The notes below the pieces were generated by a model, which worked only from the letters and a program-made list of their open reading frames with translations, was not told where the DNA came from and made no database searches. The position numbers were made by a program, and so were the translations under genes. This document shows, in pieces, positions 8,425 through 17,138 of a stretch of 64,000 bases of DNA. The DNA is from Acidobacteriota bacterium (GTDB taxonomy: Bacteria; Acidobacteriota; Thermoanaerobaculia; Multivoradales; Multivoraceae). The stretch covers positions 23,501 through 87,500 of the forward strand of contig QQVD01000001.1 of the NCBI GenBank assembly GCA_003388555.1, in the 5' to 3' direction. Each line of letters begins with the position of its first letter. The first letter of the stretch is position 1.

Positions 8425-9483
8425 GTGGGTTTGTTCTCTCGCTCGAAAGGCGTCGTCGGCCTCGACGTAGGCAGCTTCGCCGTCAAGCTGGTCGAGCTCA
8501 AGGAGCGCAAGGGCGGCGAGTACCAGCTGCAGCGCCTGGGGATCGAGCCGCTGTCGCCAGAGGCCATCGTCGACGGTTCGATCATGGACTCGTCGCTGGT
8601 CGTCGACGCGATCCAGAAGCTGGGTGAGGAGACGGCGGTCAAGAACGCCAACTTCGCCACCTCGCTCTCGGGTCACTCGGTGATCATCAAGAAGATCGAC
8701 CTGCCGGCGATGGCTCCGGAGGAGCTCGCGGAGTCGATCCAGTGGGAGGCGGAGCAGTACATCCCCTTCGACATCAACGACGTGAAGCTCGACTACGTCT
8801 TGCTCGACGAGCAGGCGCAGGCGGACCAGATGGAGGTGCTGCTGGTCGCCGTGAAGCGCGACAAGGTGAACGACTACGTGTCGGTGATCCAGCAGGCCGG
8901 TCGCGCCGCGGCGCTGGTCGACATCGACTCCTTCGCGGTGCAGAACTGCTACGAGGCGAACTACGACATCGACCCGATGAAGGTGCTGGCGCTGGTCAAC
9001 ATGGGCTCGTCGGTGACCAACATCAACATCCTGGCTCGCGGATCGACGGTCTTCTGGCGCGACATCTCCTTTGGTGGCAACCAGTTCACGGAGGCGTTGC
9101 AGCGTGAATTCAACCTCTCCTTCGAGCAGGCCGAGAGCCTCAAGCGCGGCGAGTCCGTCGATCGGTACTCCGCCGCCGACGCGCGCAGCGTGCTCGACAC
9201 GGTGTCCGGCGAGATGGCCGCGGAGATCCAGAAGACGTTCGACTTCTTCGGCGCCACCTCGTCGGAGGGTGCCGTCGACGAGTTGATCGTCTCCGGCGGT
9301 TGCGCCCTGACTCCCAACCTGGTCGACGCCTTGAAGGACCGCTTCGGGCTGCCGACCGAACTGATGAATCCGTTCCGTCGCATCCAGATCAAGGAATCGG
9401 ACTTCGACATCGCCTGGATCCAGTCGGTGGCTCCGATGCTGGCCGTCTCGGTCGGCCTGGCGATTCGCAGGATCGGCGACTAA
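8425..9483 (+). CDS. pilM: type IV pilus assembly protein PilM
   Basis: Cytoplasmic actin-like ATPase-fold protein that binds the PilN N-terminus and links the pilus alignment complex to the cytoplasm. The 352-aa protein opens with VVGLDVGSFAVKLVEL, an ASKHA phosphate-1 loop, and carries DIDSFAVQNCYE and IVSGGCALTPNLVDAL in the nucleotide-binding core. The GTG start has AGGAG at 8411-8415, 9 nt upstream. It is the first gene of a five-gene pilMNOPQ run. Confidence 0.95.
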   Translation: MGLFSRSKGVVGLDVGSFAVKLVELKERKGGEYQLQRLGIEPLSPEAIVDGSIMDSSLVVDAIQKLGEETAVKNANFATSLSGHSVIIKKIDLPAMAPEELAESIQWEAEQYIPFDINDVKLDYVLLDEQAQADQMEVLLVAVKRDKVNDYVSVIQQAGRAAALVDIDSFAVQNCYEANYDIDPMKVLALVNMGSSVTNINILARGSTVFWRDISFGGNQFTEALQREFNLSFEQAESLKRGESVDRYSAADARSVLDTVSGEMAAEIQKTFDFFGATSSEGAVDELIVSGGCALTPNLVDALKDRFGLPTELMNPFRRIQIKESDFDIAWIQSVAPMLAVSVGLAIRRIGD

Positions 9484-9502
9484 ACGACGCAGGGCCCCTC
9501 AG

Positions 9503-10123
9503 ATGATTCGCATCAATCTCGTCGCGGAAGGTCGCAAGCCGGTCGTCGCTCGCCAGCGCGAAGCCGGTGGCGGGCTCCTCGACTTCGCCGGCGAGAACAT
9601 CGCGGTCTACACGCTGGTCGCGGGCTTCCTGGTCTTCGCAGTGGTGTTCGGCGTCTGGTTCTGGCGCCTGAACGGCACCATCAACAGCAAGCAGGCCGAA
9701 ATCCGGGTCAAGGAGAAGCGCGTCGAGGAGCTGCGCGAGATCATCGATCGCGTCGAGGCCTTCGAGCGTCAGCAGGCGTTGCTCGAGCAGAAGATCGCTG
9801 TGATCACCGATCTCAAGAACAGCCAGCGCGGGCCGGTGGAGATCATGGACGAGGTCTCCAAGGCCCTGCCCGAGCTGCTCTGGCTCGATCGACTCGAACA
9901 GAGCGGTGACCTGATCAAGCTGACCGGCCGCGCCTTCAACCTGAGCGCCATCTCGACCTTCATCGAGAACCTCGACCAGGTTCCGGTGTTCCAGGAGCCG
10001 GTGCTGCGGGATTCGAACAAGTCGCGAGAGGACGTCTGGAACTTCCAGATCGAGTTCCAGAAGCTCACCTTGTCGCCCGAAGAGGCGGCCGGCGGCAGCG
10101 CCGGTGACGATCTGGCCAGCTAG
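9503..10123 (+). CDS. pilN: type IV pilus inner-membrane protein PilN
   Basis: Inner-membrane alignment protein that pairs with PilO. The 206-aa protein starts MIRINLV, the conserved PilM-binding peptide, then has a membrane helix (about residues 36-53), a coiled coil rich in Glu/Lys/Arg, and a ferredoxin-like periplasmic domain. It lies 19 bp after pilM. The last 15 residues are small and acidic and look disordered. Confidence 0.93.
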   Translation: MIRINLVAEGRKPVVARQREAGGGLLDFAGENIAVYTLVAGFLVFAVVFGVWFWRLNGTINSKQAEIRVKEKRVEELREIIDRVEAFERQQALLEQKIAVITDLKNSQRGPVEIMDEVSKALPELLWLDRLEQSGDLIKLTGRAFNLSAISTFIENLDQVPVFQEPVLRDSNKSREDVWNFQIEFQKLTLSPEEAAGGSAGDDLAS

Positions 10124-10143
10124 CGGCGAGGCGGAGAACGTTC

Positions 10144-10761
10144 ATGGAAACAGGTCTAGAAGGACGGCCCTGGTACTTCGGTCTCGCGATCGGGGTGGCG
10201 CTCGGCGCAGTGGCCCTCTACGCCGGCTACTCGTTGCGGCTGAAAGACATGCAGGCGCGGATCGCGCGCCAGGACCAGGAGATCGTCGAGCTCGACGACC
10301 AGATCCGCCGCGGCGAGGCGGCCAAGGCGCAGCTGCCGCAGTTCGAAGAGCGAGTCGCCAACCTCGAGCTCGAGCTGCAGAAGCTGATCCAGATCCTCCC
10401 CAACCGGCGCAACGTGCACGACCTGCTGCGCCAGTTCCGTGCGCTCGCCGAGCGCGAGGACTTCAACCTCACCAAGGTCACGCCGGGCAACGAGGTTCCG
10501 CGCGACTACTTCAACGAGTGGCCGATCCAGCTGGCGCTCGAGGGCACGTACCACAACCTGGCCAGCTTCTTCGACCGCATGTCGCGCTTCCCGCGCATCA
10601 TGAACGTCGACGACCTGCGCATGAACTCGCTGCGCAGCCCGACTCCCAACCGCTCCCTCAGCGCCACCTTCACCGCCAAGACCTTCGTCTACATCGACGA
10701 TGAAGAAGGGGCGGCGGAGGAGGAAGGCGCTGCGGCGCCCGCCAGGGGAGGCCGGCGATGA
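10144..10761 (+). CDS. pilO: type IV pilus inner-membrane protein PilO
   Basis: Partner of PilN in the inner-membrane alignment subcomplex. The 205-aa protein has a short cytoplasmic start, a membrane helix (about residues 13-30), a coiled coil (about 35-85) and a periplasmic domain containing LPNRRNVHDLLRQFRALAER and the PilO-like ALEGTYHNLASFFDRMSRFPRI. The tail is Ala/Glu-rich. GGAG at 10133-10136 serves the ATG. It overlaps pilP by ATGA. Confidence 0.93.
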   Translation: METGLEGRPWYFGLAIGVALGAVALYAGYSLRLKDMQARIARQDQEIVELDDQIRRGEAAKAQLPQFEERVANLELELQKLIQILPNRRNVHDLLRQFRALAEREDFNLTKVTPGNEVPRDYFNEWPIQLALEGTYHNLASFFDRMSRFPRIMNVDDLRMNSLRSPTPNRSLSATFTAKTFVYIDDEEGAAEEEGAAAPARGGRR

Positions 10762-11444
10762 ACCGGCACCGTGACGTCGCCTCGACGGGTGCGGAGCGTC
10801 GGCGCTACGACTCTGCGCTGGGCGGCCTGTTCGTGATCGTCCTGCTGGCTTCGCTGCTCGCTGCGCCCACGTTGGCGCAGCCCGCCGGCGACCCCCAGCC
10901 GGTGGCCCCTCCGGTCGGCGACGCCGAGGATGATGCCGAGACGGACGCCGCCGGCGAGGATCTCGACTCCCTGCTGGCGGACGACACCTCCGGCGTCGGG
11001 AGTCCGATCGGTGACGACCTCGGCGCCGACGAGGGCGATCTGTCGCTCATCGAGGATCTGCTGGCCGAGGGCGAGGATGCCCTGCAGACGTCTTACGTCT
11101 ACGACGGCGGCGGACGTCGCGATCCCTTCCGCTCCCTGCTCGTCGTGGCCGACCGGGCGGAGGGTCCCGCGGGACCGCGGCCGGAAGGCATTCCCGGTCT
11201 GCTGATCGACGAGGTCACGCTGACCGGTGTGTGGATCACCGGCGACGGGCCGGTGGCCCAGGTCCAGTCCGCCGATCAGGCGGTGTCCTACCTCCTGCGA
11301 GAGGGTGACCGCCTGTTCGACGGCGACGTGATCTCGATCACCCACTCCCGCGAGGACGGCGGTGAGATCCGTTTCCGGCAGATCGTCGACGATCCGACGG
11401 CGCCCAAGCCGTTCCGTGATGTTGTCAGGAAGCTCGAACCGTAG
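10758..11444 (+). CDS. pilP: type IV pilus protein PilP
   Basis: Connects the PilNO inner-membrane complex to the PilQ secretin. The 228-aa protein has an N-terminal hydrophobic signal or anchor (about residues 22-40), a long acidic linker (about 45-105) and the C-terminal PilP beta-sandwich, recognised from GRRDPFRSLL, LTGVWITG and SYLLREGDRLFDGDVISI. Unlike classical PilP, the signal region has no lipobox cysteine, so it is either cleaved by signal peptidase I or membrane-anchored. Translation is coupled to pilO through an ATGA overlap. Confidence 0.9.
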   Translation: MNRHRDVASTGAERRRYDSALGGLFVIVLLASLLAAPTLAQPAGDPQPVAPPVGDAEDDAETDAAGEDLDSLLADDTSGVGSPIGDDLGADEGDLSLIEDLLAEGEDALQTSYVYDGGGRRDPFRSLLVVADRAEGPAGPRPEGIPGLLIDEVTLTGVWITGDGPVAQVQSADQAVSYLLREGDRLFDGDVISITHSREDGGEIRFRQIVDDPTAPKPFRDVVRKLEP

Positions 11445-11476
11445 CCGTCGCTGGCTACGGAGTTGGCGAGGGTCAT

Positions 11477-14284
11477 ATGCGAGAAGGTACTGAAACGATG
11501 CACCACCGACAGTTCCCCTGGAGGCCGAGGGTGGCCGGAGCGCTGGCTTCGAGCAGCGCGTCGACGAGCGTGCTCGTGGCGCTGACGCTCGTGCTGCTCG
11601 CCTCGATCGCCCTGGCGGCGCCGATCGTGCAGCCGGCCGGGCCCATCGAGCTCTCGTCGATGGAGATCCTCGAGACCGGGCAGGGCACCGAGCTGCGCGT
11701 CGAGGCCGACGGACCGCTGATCTGGACCCAGTACCGGGACGAGCAGGGCGACCTGGTCGTCGAGCTCCCCAACACCCGGGTCGCGCCGACTCTCGGCACG
11801 AGGTTGGCCGGACAGGGCTTGCTCCAAGGGGTCGAAGTCCTGTCGGAAGACAACGGCGACCGGCCCCTCACCCGACTCCTGATCCGCACCCGTGACGCAG
11901 CCGAGCACTCGCTGTTCGTCGACGACCGTCTGCTGACCCTGCAGTTCGTCGCCGTCGGCTCGGCCCAGCCGACCGCGGTGGCGGCCGAGACGCAGCCGCC
12001 GGCCGAGCAGGCTGAGCCGACGGTGCCGACCGTGCCGACCGAAGAGGCCCCATCGGCTGCGCCGGAGCAGACCGAGGTCGCCGTCCAGCCGCGAGGGACC
12101 TCCGCCGGCCGCGGAGAGGAGACGAGCGCCGCTCCGGTGAGCGCGCCGGCGACCACAGGCCTAGCCGCCACCCGACTGATCGGCGTGCAGGCTGTCGAGG
12201 GCCCCGACGGCATCGGGGTGCGCATCCTCGGCGACGGCGAGTTCAACTACTCCACGTTCGCGCTGGAGAGTCCTTCCCGGTTCGTCATCGACCTCGAGGG
12301 TGTGGTCAACACCGCACCGCGCCCGAGCGTGGCGGTCGACGGAGCCGCAGTCACCCAGGTGCGCGTGGCCCAGTTCGAGCCCTACCCGAACCCCGTCACC
12401 CGCGTGGTGCTCGACCTGACGCAGGACACGGCGCCGGTCATCCAGCGCGGCCCCGACGGCCTCACCCTCTCCTTCCCCTCGGCGGGAGCGAGCCCGAGCG
12501 ACGATCTCGTCGCCCAGCTCGAGCCGGCGGATGCCGTCGAGCCGGAGGCGGAGGCCGCGGTGCTGGTCGCCGAGACCGATGCTGCGCCGCCGCTCCAGGA
12601 TCCGGACGACGAGGCCGGCTTCGACGACAGCGAGTTCGACGACAGCGAGACCGAGCTGGCGCAGGTCGAGGGCCAGGAGGCGCCCGCGCTCGAGCCGCTC
12701 GACGATTCGGCGCCGATCGAGATCGTCCTGTCGCCGGATGCCGACGACACCGGGATGGAGGACGAGGGCGTCGCGGCGGAGGAGACCTTCGACGTCGCCG
12801 CCGATTCGCAGGAGCCGCCCGAGGCCCTGCAGGAGCCCCTCTTCATCGAAGACACCACCCGCCGTGAGCGACCGAACCTGCTGCCCGGTGGCGAGGACGT
12901 CACCCTCTACGAGGCGCAGGAGACCTCGCCGCTGGCGCAGGCCGACGAGCAGCGCTCGGGCTCGCAGTCGCCGAGCTTCGGCGTGCAGACCGTCGACAAC
13001 ACCCGGCGCTGGGTCGGCGAGCCGGTGACCATGAGTCTCAAGGACGCTTCGATCACCGAGGTGCTGCGCACCATCGCGCGGGTCAGCGACCTCAACCTGG
13101 TGATCCAGCCGGGAGTCGAGGGGACCGTCACCGTCGAGCTCGTGGCCGTGCCCTGGGATCAGGCTCTCGACCAGATCCTCAAGGTCAACGGTCTCGGCAT
13201 GCAGCTCGACGGCAACATCCTGCGGGTCGCCCAGACCGAGACCCTGCAGGCCGAGGCGGTCGCCGAGCAGACACTGAAGCAGGCGAGGGCACTCTCGGTG
13301 CCGCTCACCACGGTGCTCAAGCGGCTCAGCTACGCGCGCGCCACCGACGTCTCCCGCATCCTGACCCAGGCGCAACGCTCGGGTGGCCGCGGCGGCGGTG
13401 GCGCCCTCGGGCGACTCGGCATCATCACGCCGGGCGGCATCCTGTCGCAGCGCGGAACGGTGTCGGTCGACGCGCGGACCAACACGCTGATCATCCAGGA
13501 GCTGCCGGACTACCTCGACACGGTGATCCAGGTGATCGAGAACCTCGACACACCGGAGCGCCAGGTGATGATCGAGGCCCGCGTGGTCGAGGCGACGAGG
13601 AACTTCACGCGCTCCCTCGGCGTGCAGTGGGGGCTGCAGGGCGAGGCCAGCGCCCGCTACGGCAACACCACCGGGCTCGACTTCCCGAACAACATCGCGG
13701 CCGACGGCGGAGTCCAGCTGCTGCGCGGCGGCAACAACGGCAGCCTCAACCTCAGCCTCGGCAACGTGTTGAACTCGTTCCAGCTCGACGTGGCGCTACG
13801 CGCGGCCGAGACCGAGGGCCTGATCAACATCATCTCGGCGCCCAAGGTGGCGACGCTGAACAACGAGCGTGCCTCGGTGCAGAGCGGTCTGCAGATCCCG
13901 ATCCAGACGGTGGCCAACAACACTGTCTCGGTGCAGTTCATCAACGCGACGCTGCGCCTCTCGGTGCAGCCCCAGGTGACCGCCGAAGGCACGATCATCA
14001 TGGACATCGACATCCAGAAGCGCGAGCCGCTGCTCGCCTTCGCCGTCGTCGGCGCCACCAATGCGCCGATCTCGACGCGCGACGCGCAGACCAGGGTCAT
14101 CGTCCGCGACGGCGGCACCGCGGTGATCGGTGGCATCTACACGATCAGCAGCAACGAGGGCTCGGACCGGGTGCCCGGCCTGGCCAACGTCCCCATCCTC
14201 GGCCACCTGTTCAAGAACCGGGCGAAGGACACGACCAACGAAGAGCTGCTGATCTTCATCACTCCCCGAGTCATCCAGCTCTAG
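11477..14284 (+). CDS. pilQ: type IV pilus secretin PilQ
   Basis: Forms the outer-membrane channel through which the pilus passes. The 935-aa protein has a signal peptide, two AMIN domains (about residues 55-155 and 230-335), a long acidic linker (about 340-490), an STN/N0 domain, a secretin N1 domain and the secretin barrel, ending with VRDGGTAVIGG, VPGLANVPILGHLF and ELLIFITPRVIQL. The AMIN domains would bind peptidoglycan. The start at 11477 has GAGGG 4 nt upstream; ATG at 11498 with AAGG 10 nt upstream is an equally good choice and would shorten the protein by seven residues. Confidence 0.96.
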   Translation: MREGTETMHHRQFPWRPRVAGALASSSASTSVLVALTLVLLASIALAAPIVQPAGPIELSSMEILETGQGTELRVEADGPLIWTQYRDEQGDLVVELPNTRVAPTLGTRLAGQGLLQGVEVLSEDNGDRPLTRLLIRTRDAAEHSLFVDDRLLTLQFVAVGSAQPTAVAAETQPPAEQAEPTVPTVPTEEAPSAAPEQTEVAVQPRGTSAGRGEETSAAPVSAPATTGLAATRLIGVQAVEGPDGIGVRILGDGEFNYSTFALESPSRFVIDLEGVVNTAPRPSVAVDGAAVTQVRVAQFEPYPNPVTRVVLDLTQDTAPVIQRGPDGLTLSFPSAGASPSDDLVAQLEPADAVEPEAEAAVLVAETDAAPPLQDPDDEAGFDDSEFDDSETELAQVEGQEAPALEPLDDSAPIEIVLSPDADDTGMEDEGVAAEETFDVAADSQEPPEALQEPLFIEDTTRRERPNLLPGGEDVTLYEAQETSPLAQADEQRSGSQSPSFGVQTVDNTRRWVGEPVTMSLKDASITEVLRTIARVSDLNLVIQPGVEGTVTVELVAVPWDQALDQILKVNGLGMQLDGNILRVAQTETLQAEAVAEQTLKQARALSVPLTTVLKRLSYARATDVSRILTQAQRSGGRGGGGALGRLGIITPGGILSQRGTVSVDARTNTLIIQELPDYLDTVIQVIENLDTPERQVMIEARVVEATRNFTRSLGVQWGLQGEASARYGNTTGLDFPNNIAADGGVQLLRGGNNGSLNLSLGNVLNSFQLDVALRAAETEGLINIISAPKVATLNNERASVQSGLQIPIQTVANNTVSVQFINATLRLSVQPQVTAEGTIIMDIDIQKREPLLAFAVVGATNAPISTRDAQTRVIVRDGGTAVIGGIYTISSNEGSDRVPGLANVPILGHLFKNRAKDTTNEELLIFITPRVIQL
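12620..12649 (+). repeat. perfect 15-bp direct duplication in the pilQ linker
   Basis: TTCGACGACAGCGAG occurs twice head to tail and encodes FDDSE twice, in the acidic linker between the AMIN domains and the secretin domain. It stays in frame, so copy-number change would only alter linker length. Confidence 0.9.
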
Positions 14285-14308
14285 GGCTGTAGCGGAAGGA
14301 AACGACCG

Positions 14309-14872
14309 ATGTTGCGAAGAGTCACGTTCGCCGCACTGATCACGGTCCTCGGCCTCGGCCTTGGGGCGTGCGAGTCGCGCACCGACAAGACGGACGGGGG
14401 CGGCGTCCTGCTCTCTGTGTCTGATTTCGACGGCCTGCCGGTCCAGGTCGGAGTCAACAACGCGGTGGCCGCCGGTGGTCTGGTCCAGATCGAGGAGATC
14501 ACGATCCAGAACATCGCCAAGGACCCCTTCGGCTCCACGTCCCAGCTGATGAACGTCGAAATGGACTCCTACGAGGTCACCTTCACCCGCGCCGACGGCG
14601 GCTCACGCGTGCCGCCGTCGCTGGTGCGCGACATCTTCGGCGTGGCGCCGGTGAACGGGACCGAGACGTACGAGAACCTCCCGGTGATGTCGCTCGAGCA
14701 GCTCGACACCGAGCCTCTCTCCGACCTGCAGTTCATCAACGGCGGCTTCGACCGCGAGACCGGGGACCAGACCATCCTGCTGAACTTCCGCCTGCGCTTC
14801 TTCGGCCGCACCCTGAGCGGCGACGCGGTGCAGACGGAGCCGATCGGGTTCACGATCGAGTTCGTGCCCTGA
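14309..14872 (+). CDS. lipoprotein of unknown function following pilQ
   Basis: Not recognised. The 187-aa protein has a signal peptide with the lipobox LGAC (Cys at about residue 24), so it should be lipid-anchored in the envelope. The rest looks like a single beta-rich domain with no repeats or catalytic motif. GGAAGGA upstream of the ATG supports the start. It lies 24 bp after pilQ and 15 bp before the next lipoprotein gene. That makes it a candidate accessory protein of the pilus machinery or its surface adhesins; this is inference from position only. Confidence 0.8.
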   Translation: MLRRVTFAALITVLGLGLGACESRTDKTDGGGVLLSVSDFDGLPVQVGVNNAVAAGGLVQIEEITIQNIAKDPFGSTSQLMNVEMDSYEVTFTRADGGSRVPPSLVRDIFGVAPVNGTETYENLPVMSLEQLDTEPLSDLQFINGGFDRETGDQTILLNFRLRFFGRTLSGDAVQTEPIGFTIEFVP

Positions 14873-14887
14873 GGAGTGAAGGTGATC

Positions 14888-16837
14888 ATGCTCCCACTCA
14901 AGACAGAACGCACCATTCTCGGGCGCTACCCGGCGCTGCTCGCATCACTTCTCTTCCTGGGATTGACGGCGGCCTGCTCGAGTGACTCGCCCACCGAGCC
15001 GCAGCAGAACCCCGGTGGCGGGGGCGGCGGCGGTGGCGGTGGAGCCACCGCCTGGAACATCACGGTCACCACGGATCGACCGTCGGTGCAGGTGAACAGC
15101 TCCGAGGCGGTCTCGATCAACATCCGCGTGCGGCGCGCCGACAACGGTCAGCCACCTCCGAACGGCGCCACAGTGCAGGTGACCACCACCCTCGGTGATC
15201 TCAACAGCCAGGGCAGCGGCATCCAGAGCGGAGTCGCTCAGCTCACCGGCGGGGACGCCACGGTCCTCCTGTTCGCGGGGCCGATCAACGGCAACGCGAT
15301 CGTGCGAGTTCAGCTGGAGAACTCCGTCGGGAGCAGCCAGGTCCAGATCGTCGGTTCGGCGACCTTCTTCCTCACCGCCGTCTCACCCACCGTCGGCGAC
15401 GGCGATGGCGGCGAAGTGGTGCGGATCACCGGCGGCGGCTTCTTCGAGCCGGTGCGGGTGCTGTTCGGCAACGCCGCGGGCGAGGTGCTCGAGGTGACCG
15501 GCAGCCTGATCCGCGTGCGCACGCCGTCGGTGAACCTGGCCCCCGGCCAGTCGCAGACGGTCAGCGTCCAGGTCACCGTGGGATTCAACACGCCCGAGGC
15601 TCAAACCGACAGTCTCGCCAACGTGTTCACCTTCGGCGAGGACCCGATCCAGCAGATGCAGATCTTCGGTGTCACACCCAACAGCGGGCCGAACGAGGGC
15701 GGCACTCCGGTCACCATCAGCGGCGTCGGATTCACCAGCCCGGTGCAGGTGCTGTTCGGATCCGGCAGCCTCGGCAGCTTCAGCGGAGTCGAGGCTCAGG
15801 TGCGCTCCGTGACCAGCTCGCAGATCGTCGTCGATTCCCCGGCAGCGACAGGATTCGGCGTCGACAACCGCGATCAGCAGGTCGCCGTCCTGGTGCGCCT
15901 CATCGACACCGGCGAGTCGGCTCTGTTCAACAGCGCCTTCCTCTACGGCAACGAGATCTTCATCACCGCGGTGGCGCCCAACATCGGCCCGGCGGGTGGC
16001 GGTCAGCTGGTGACCATCTTCGGCCAGGGCTTCGACGAGCCGGTGGCGGTCTCGTTCGCCGAGGTCGCGGCGACGCCGATCTCGGTCACCGGATCCGAGA
16101 TCATCGCCCGCACGGCGGCGGTGCAGTTCTCGGACTGCAACAACGACATCGCCGGCCCGGTGCGGGTGACCAACATCGAGACCGGGGCCGAGGCAGAGGG
16201 TGGCAACTACACCTACGAGATCACCGATCTGGCGCCCTTCGTCACCTCGGTGAACCCGCGCGGCGTGGCGCAGGCAGGCGGCGACCAGATCACGATCTTG
16301 GGCGGCAACTTCGGAACACCTCTGCAGGTCCTGGTCGACGGCGGCATCGCCACGGTGACGAGCGTCAGCGAGAGCCAGGTCGTCTTCCTGATGCCCTCGT
16401 TCCCGAACTCGGACCTCGAGCAGGTGGATTGCGACGACAACGGCGACGGCACGATCGGCGATCGCTACATCGAGAGCGTCGTGACGCGTCAGATCGGCAT
16501 CACCGTCTCGGGCAGCTGCTCGCTCGACGGCGACCTCGACGTCAGCTTCAACGTCACCCCGACCGACACCAGCTGCCGCAACGACGTCGGCGATCCGCCG
16601 GATCCGCCGCAGCCGCCGTCGGCCGCCTTCAACGCCACGGTGAACGGCCTGACGGTGGCCTTCGACAACACCTCCGTCAACGCCACCACCTACCAGTGGA
16701 ACTTCGGTGACGGCACCACCAGCAACGCCACGGATCCGATCAAGACCTACGGCGCCGCTGGCACCTACCTGGTGCGCCTGACCGCGATCGGCCCTGGCGG
16801 CAGCGACACGACGAGCCAGAACATCACGGTGCCGTAA
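14888..16837 (+). CDS. IPT/TIG-repeat and PKD-domain surface lipoprotein
   Basis: Predicted surface or periplasmic lipoprotein of 649 aa. It has a lipobox (LTAAC), a run of ten glycines as a flexible stalk, and an invasin-like (Big_1-type) domain at about residues 50-150. About four IPT/TIG Ig-like repeats follow, marked by recurring VxPxxGxxxGG(x)xVxIxGxGF patterns, and then a C-terminal PKD domain with YQWNFGDGTTS. Such domain chains are typical of adhesins and extracellular carbohydrate- or protein-binding proteins. Possible starts are GTG 14876, GTG 14882 and ATG 14888. GAGGAG at 14871-14876 argues against the first; ATG 14888 is used here. Confidence 0.85.
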   Translation: MLPLKTERTILGRYPALLASLLFLGLTAACSSDSPTEPQQNPGGGGGGGGGGATAWNITVTTDRPSVQVNSSEAVSINIRVRRADNGQPPPNGATVQVTTTLGDLNSQGSGIQSGVAQLTGGDATVLLFAGPINGNAIVRVQLENSVGSSQVQIVGSATFFLTAVSPTVGDGDGGEVVRITGGGFFEPVRVLFGNAAGEVLEVTGSLIRVRTPSVNLAPGQSQTVSVQVTVGFNTPEAQTDSLANVFTFGEDPIQQMQIFGVTPNSGPNEGGTPVTISGVGFTSPVQVLFGSGSLGSFSGVEAQVRSVTSSQIVVDSPAATGFGVDNRDQQVAVLVRLIDTGESALFNSAFLYGNEIFITAVAPNIGPAGGGQLVTIFGQGFDEPVAVSFAEVAATPISVTGSEIIARTAAVQFSDCNNDIAGPVRVTNIETGAEAEGGNYTYEITDLAPFVTSVNPRGVAQAGGDQITILGGNFGTPLQVLVDGGIATVTSVSESQVVFLMPSFPNSDLEQVDCDDNGDGTIGDRYIESVVTRQIGITVSGSCSLDGDLDVSFNVTPTDTSCRNDVGDPPDPPQPPSAAFNATVNGLTVAFDNTSVNATTYQWNFGDGTTSNATDPIKTYGAAGTYLVRLTAIGPGGSDTTSQNITVP

Positions 16838-16867
16838 GCGGCGCCGAAAGCGCCCGAGACATCGCGC

Positions 16868-16899
16868 CCACCGGTCGCGGCGAAAGCCACGACCGGTGG
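16868..16899 (+). terminator. strong hairpin after the IPT/PKD gene, GAAA loop
   Basis: CCACCGGTCG (16868-16877) pairs perfectly with CGACCGGTGG (16890-16899). Inside, GGC/GCC forms three more pairs closed by a GAAA tetraloop, with one C-A mismatch. It lies 30 bp after the stop codon. There is no T-run, so it may be a weak terminator or a 3'-end stabiliser. Confidence 0.6.
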
Positions 16900-17082
16900 C
16901 CCCGCGGTGTTCGGTCGATCGGTGCCCCTGCCGGTGGGCGCGAGGAACGCCGACGCGGCGCCCTGCGTCCGGTATCCGGGGGGAGCCGGCCGACGCTGGC
17001 GTGGCCGCGGCGTCTGCGGCCTTCCACAGGAAGGCTGCCGCGACGGCGCAGCAACGGCCTGCGCGTAGCTGCCACCGGCACC

Positions 17083-17115
17083 GCGTCCTACGCTAAGGTT
17101 TGGACGCAAGCGTCC
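17083..17115. promoter_or_regulatory. overlapping inverted repeats upstream of the Big/PKD lipoprotein gene
   Basis: GCGTCC (17083-17088), GGACGC (17102-17107) and GCGTCC (17110-17115) are arranged so that the middle copy can pair with either neighbour. The last two form a 14-bp near-palindrome with an AA centre. They lie 24-56 bp before the start codon, where an operator or an attenuator-like leader structure would sit. Confidence 0.35.
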
Positions 17116-17138
17116 GCCGCTCCGTAGAAACTCAGGCC

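Larger units (their letters stand above)
16838..17138 (+). other. 301-bp intergenic region between the two PKD genes
   Basis: Contains the hairpin at 16868-16899 and the repeated GCGTCC/GGACGC elements at 17083-17115. I see no gene and no convincing -35/-10 pair. Confidence 0.55.
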
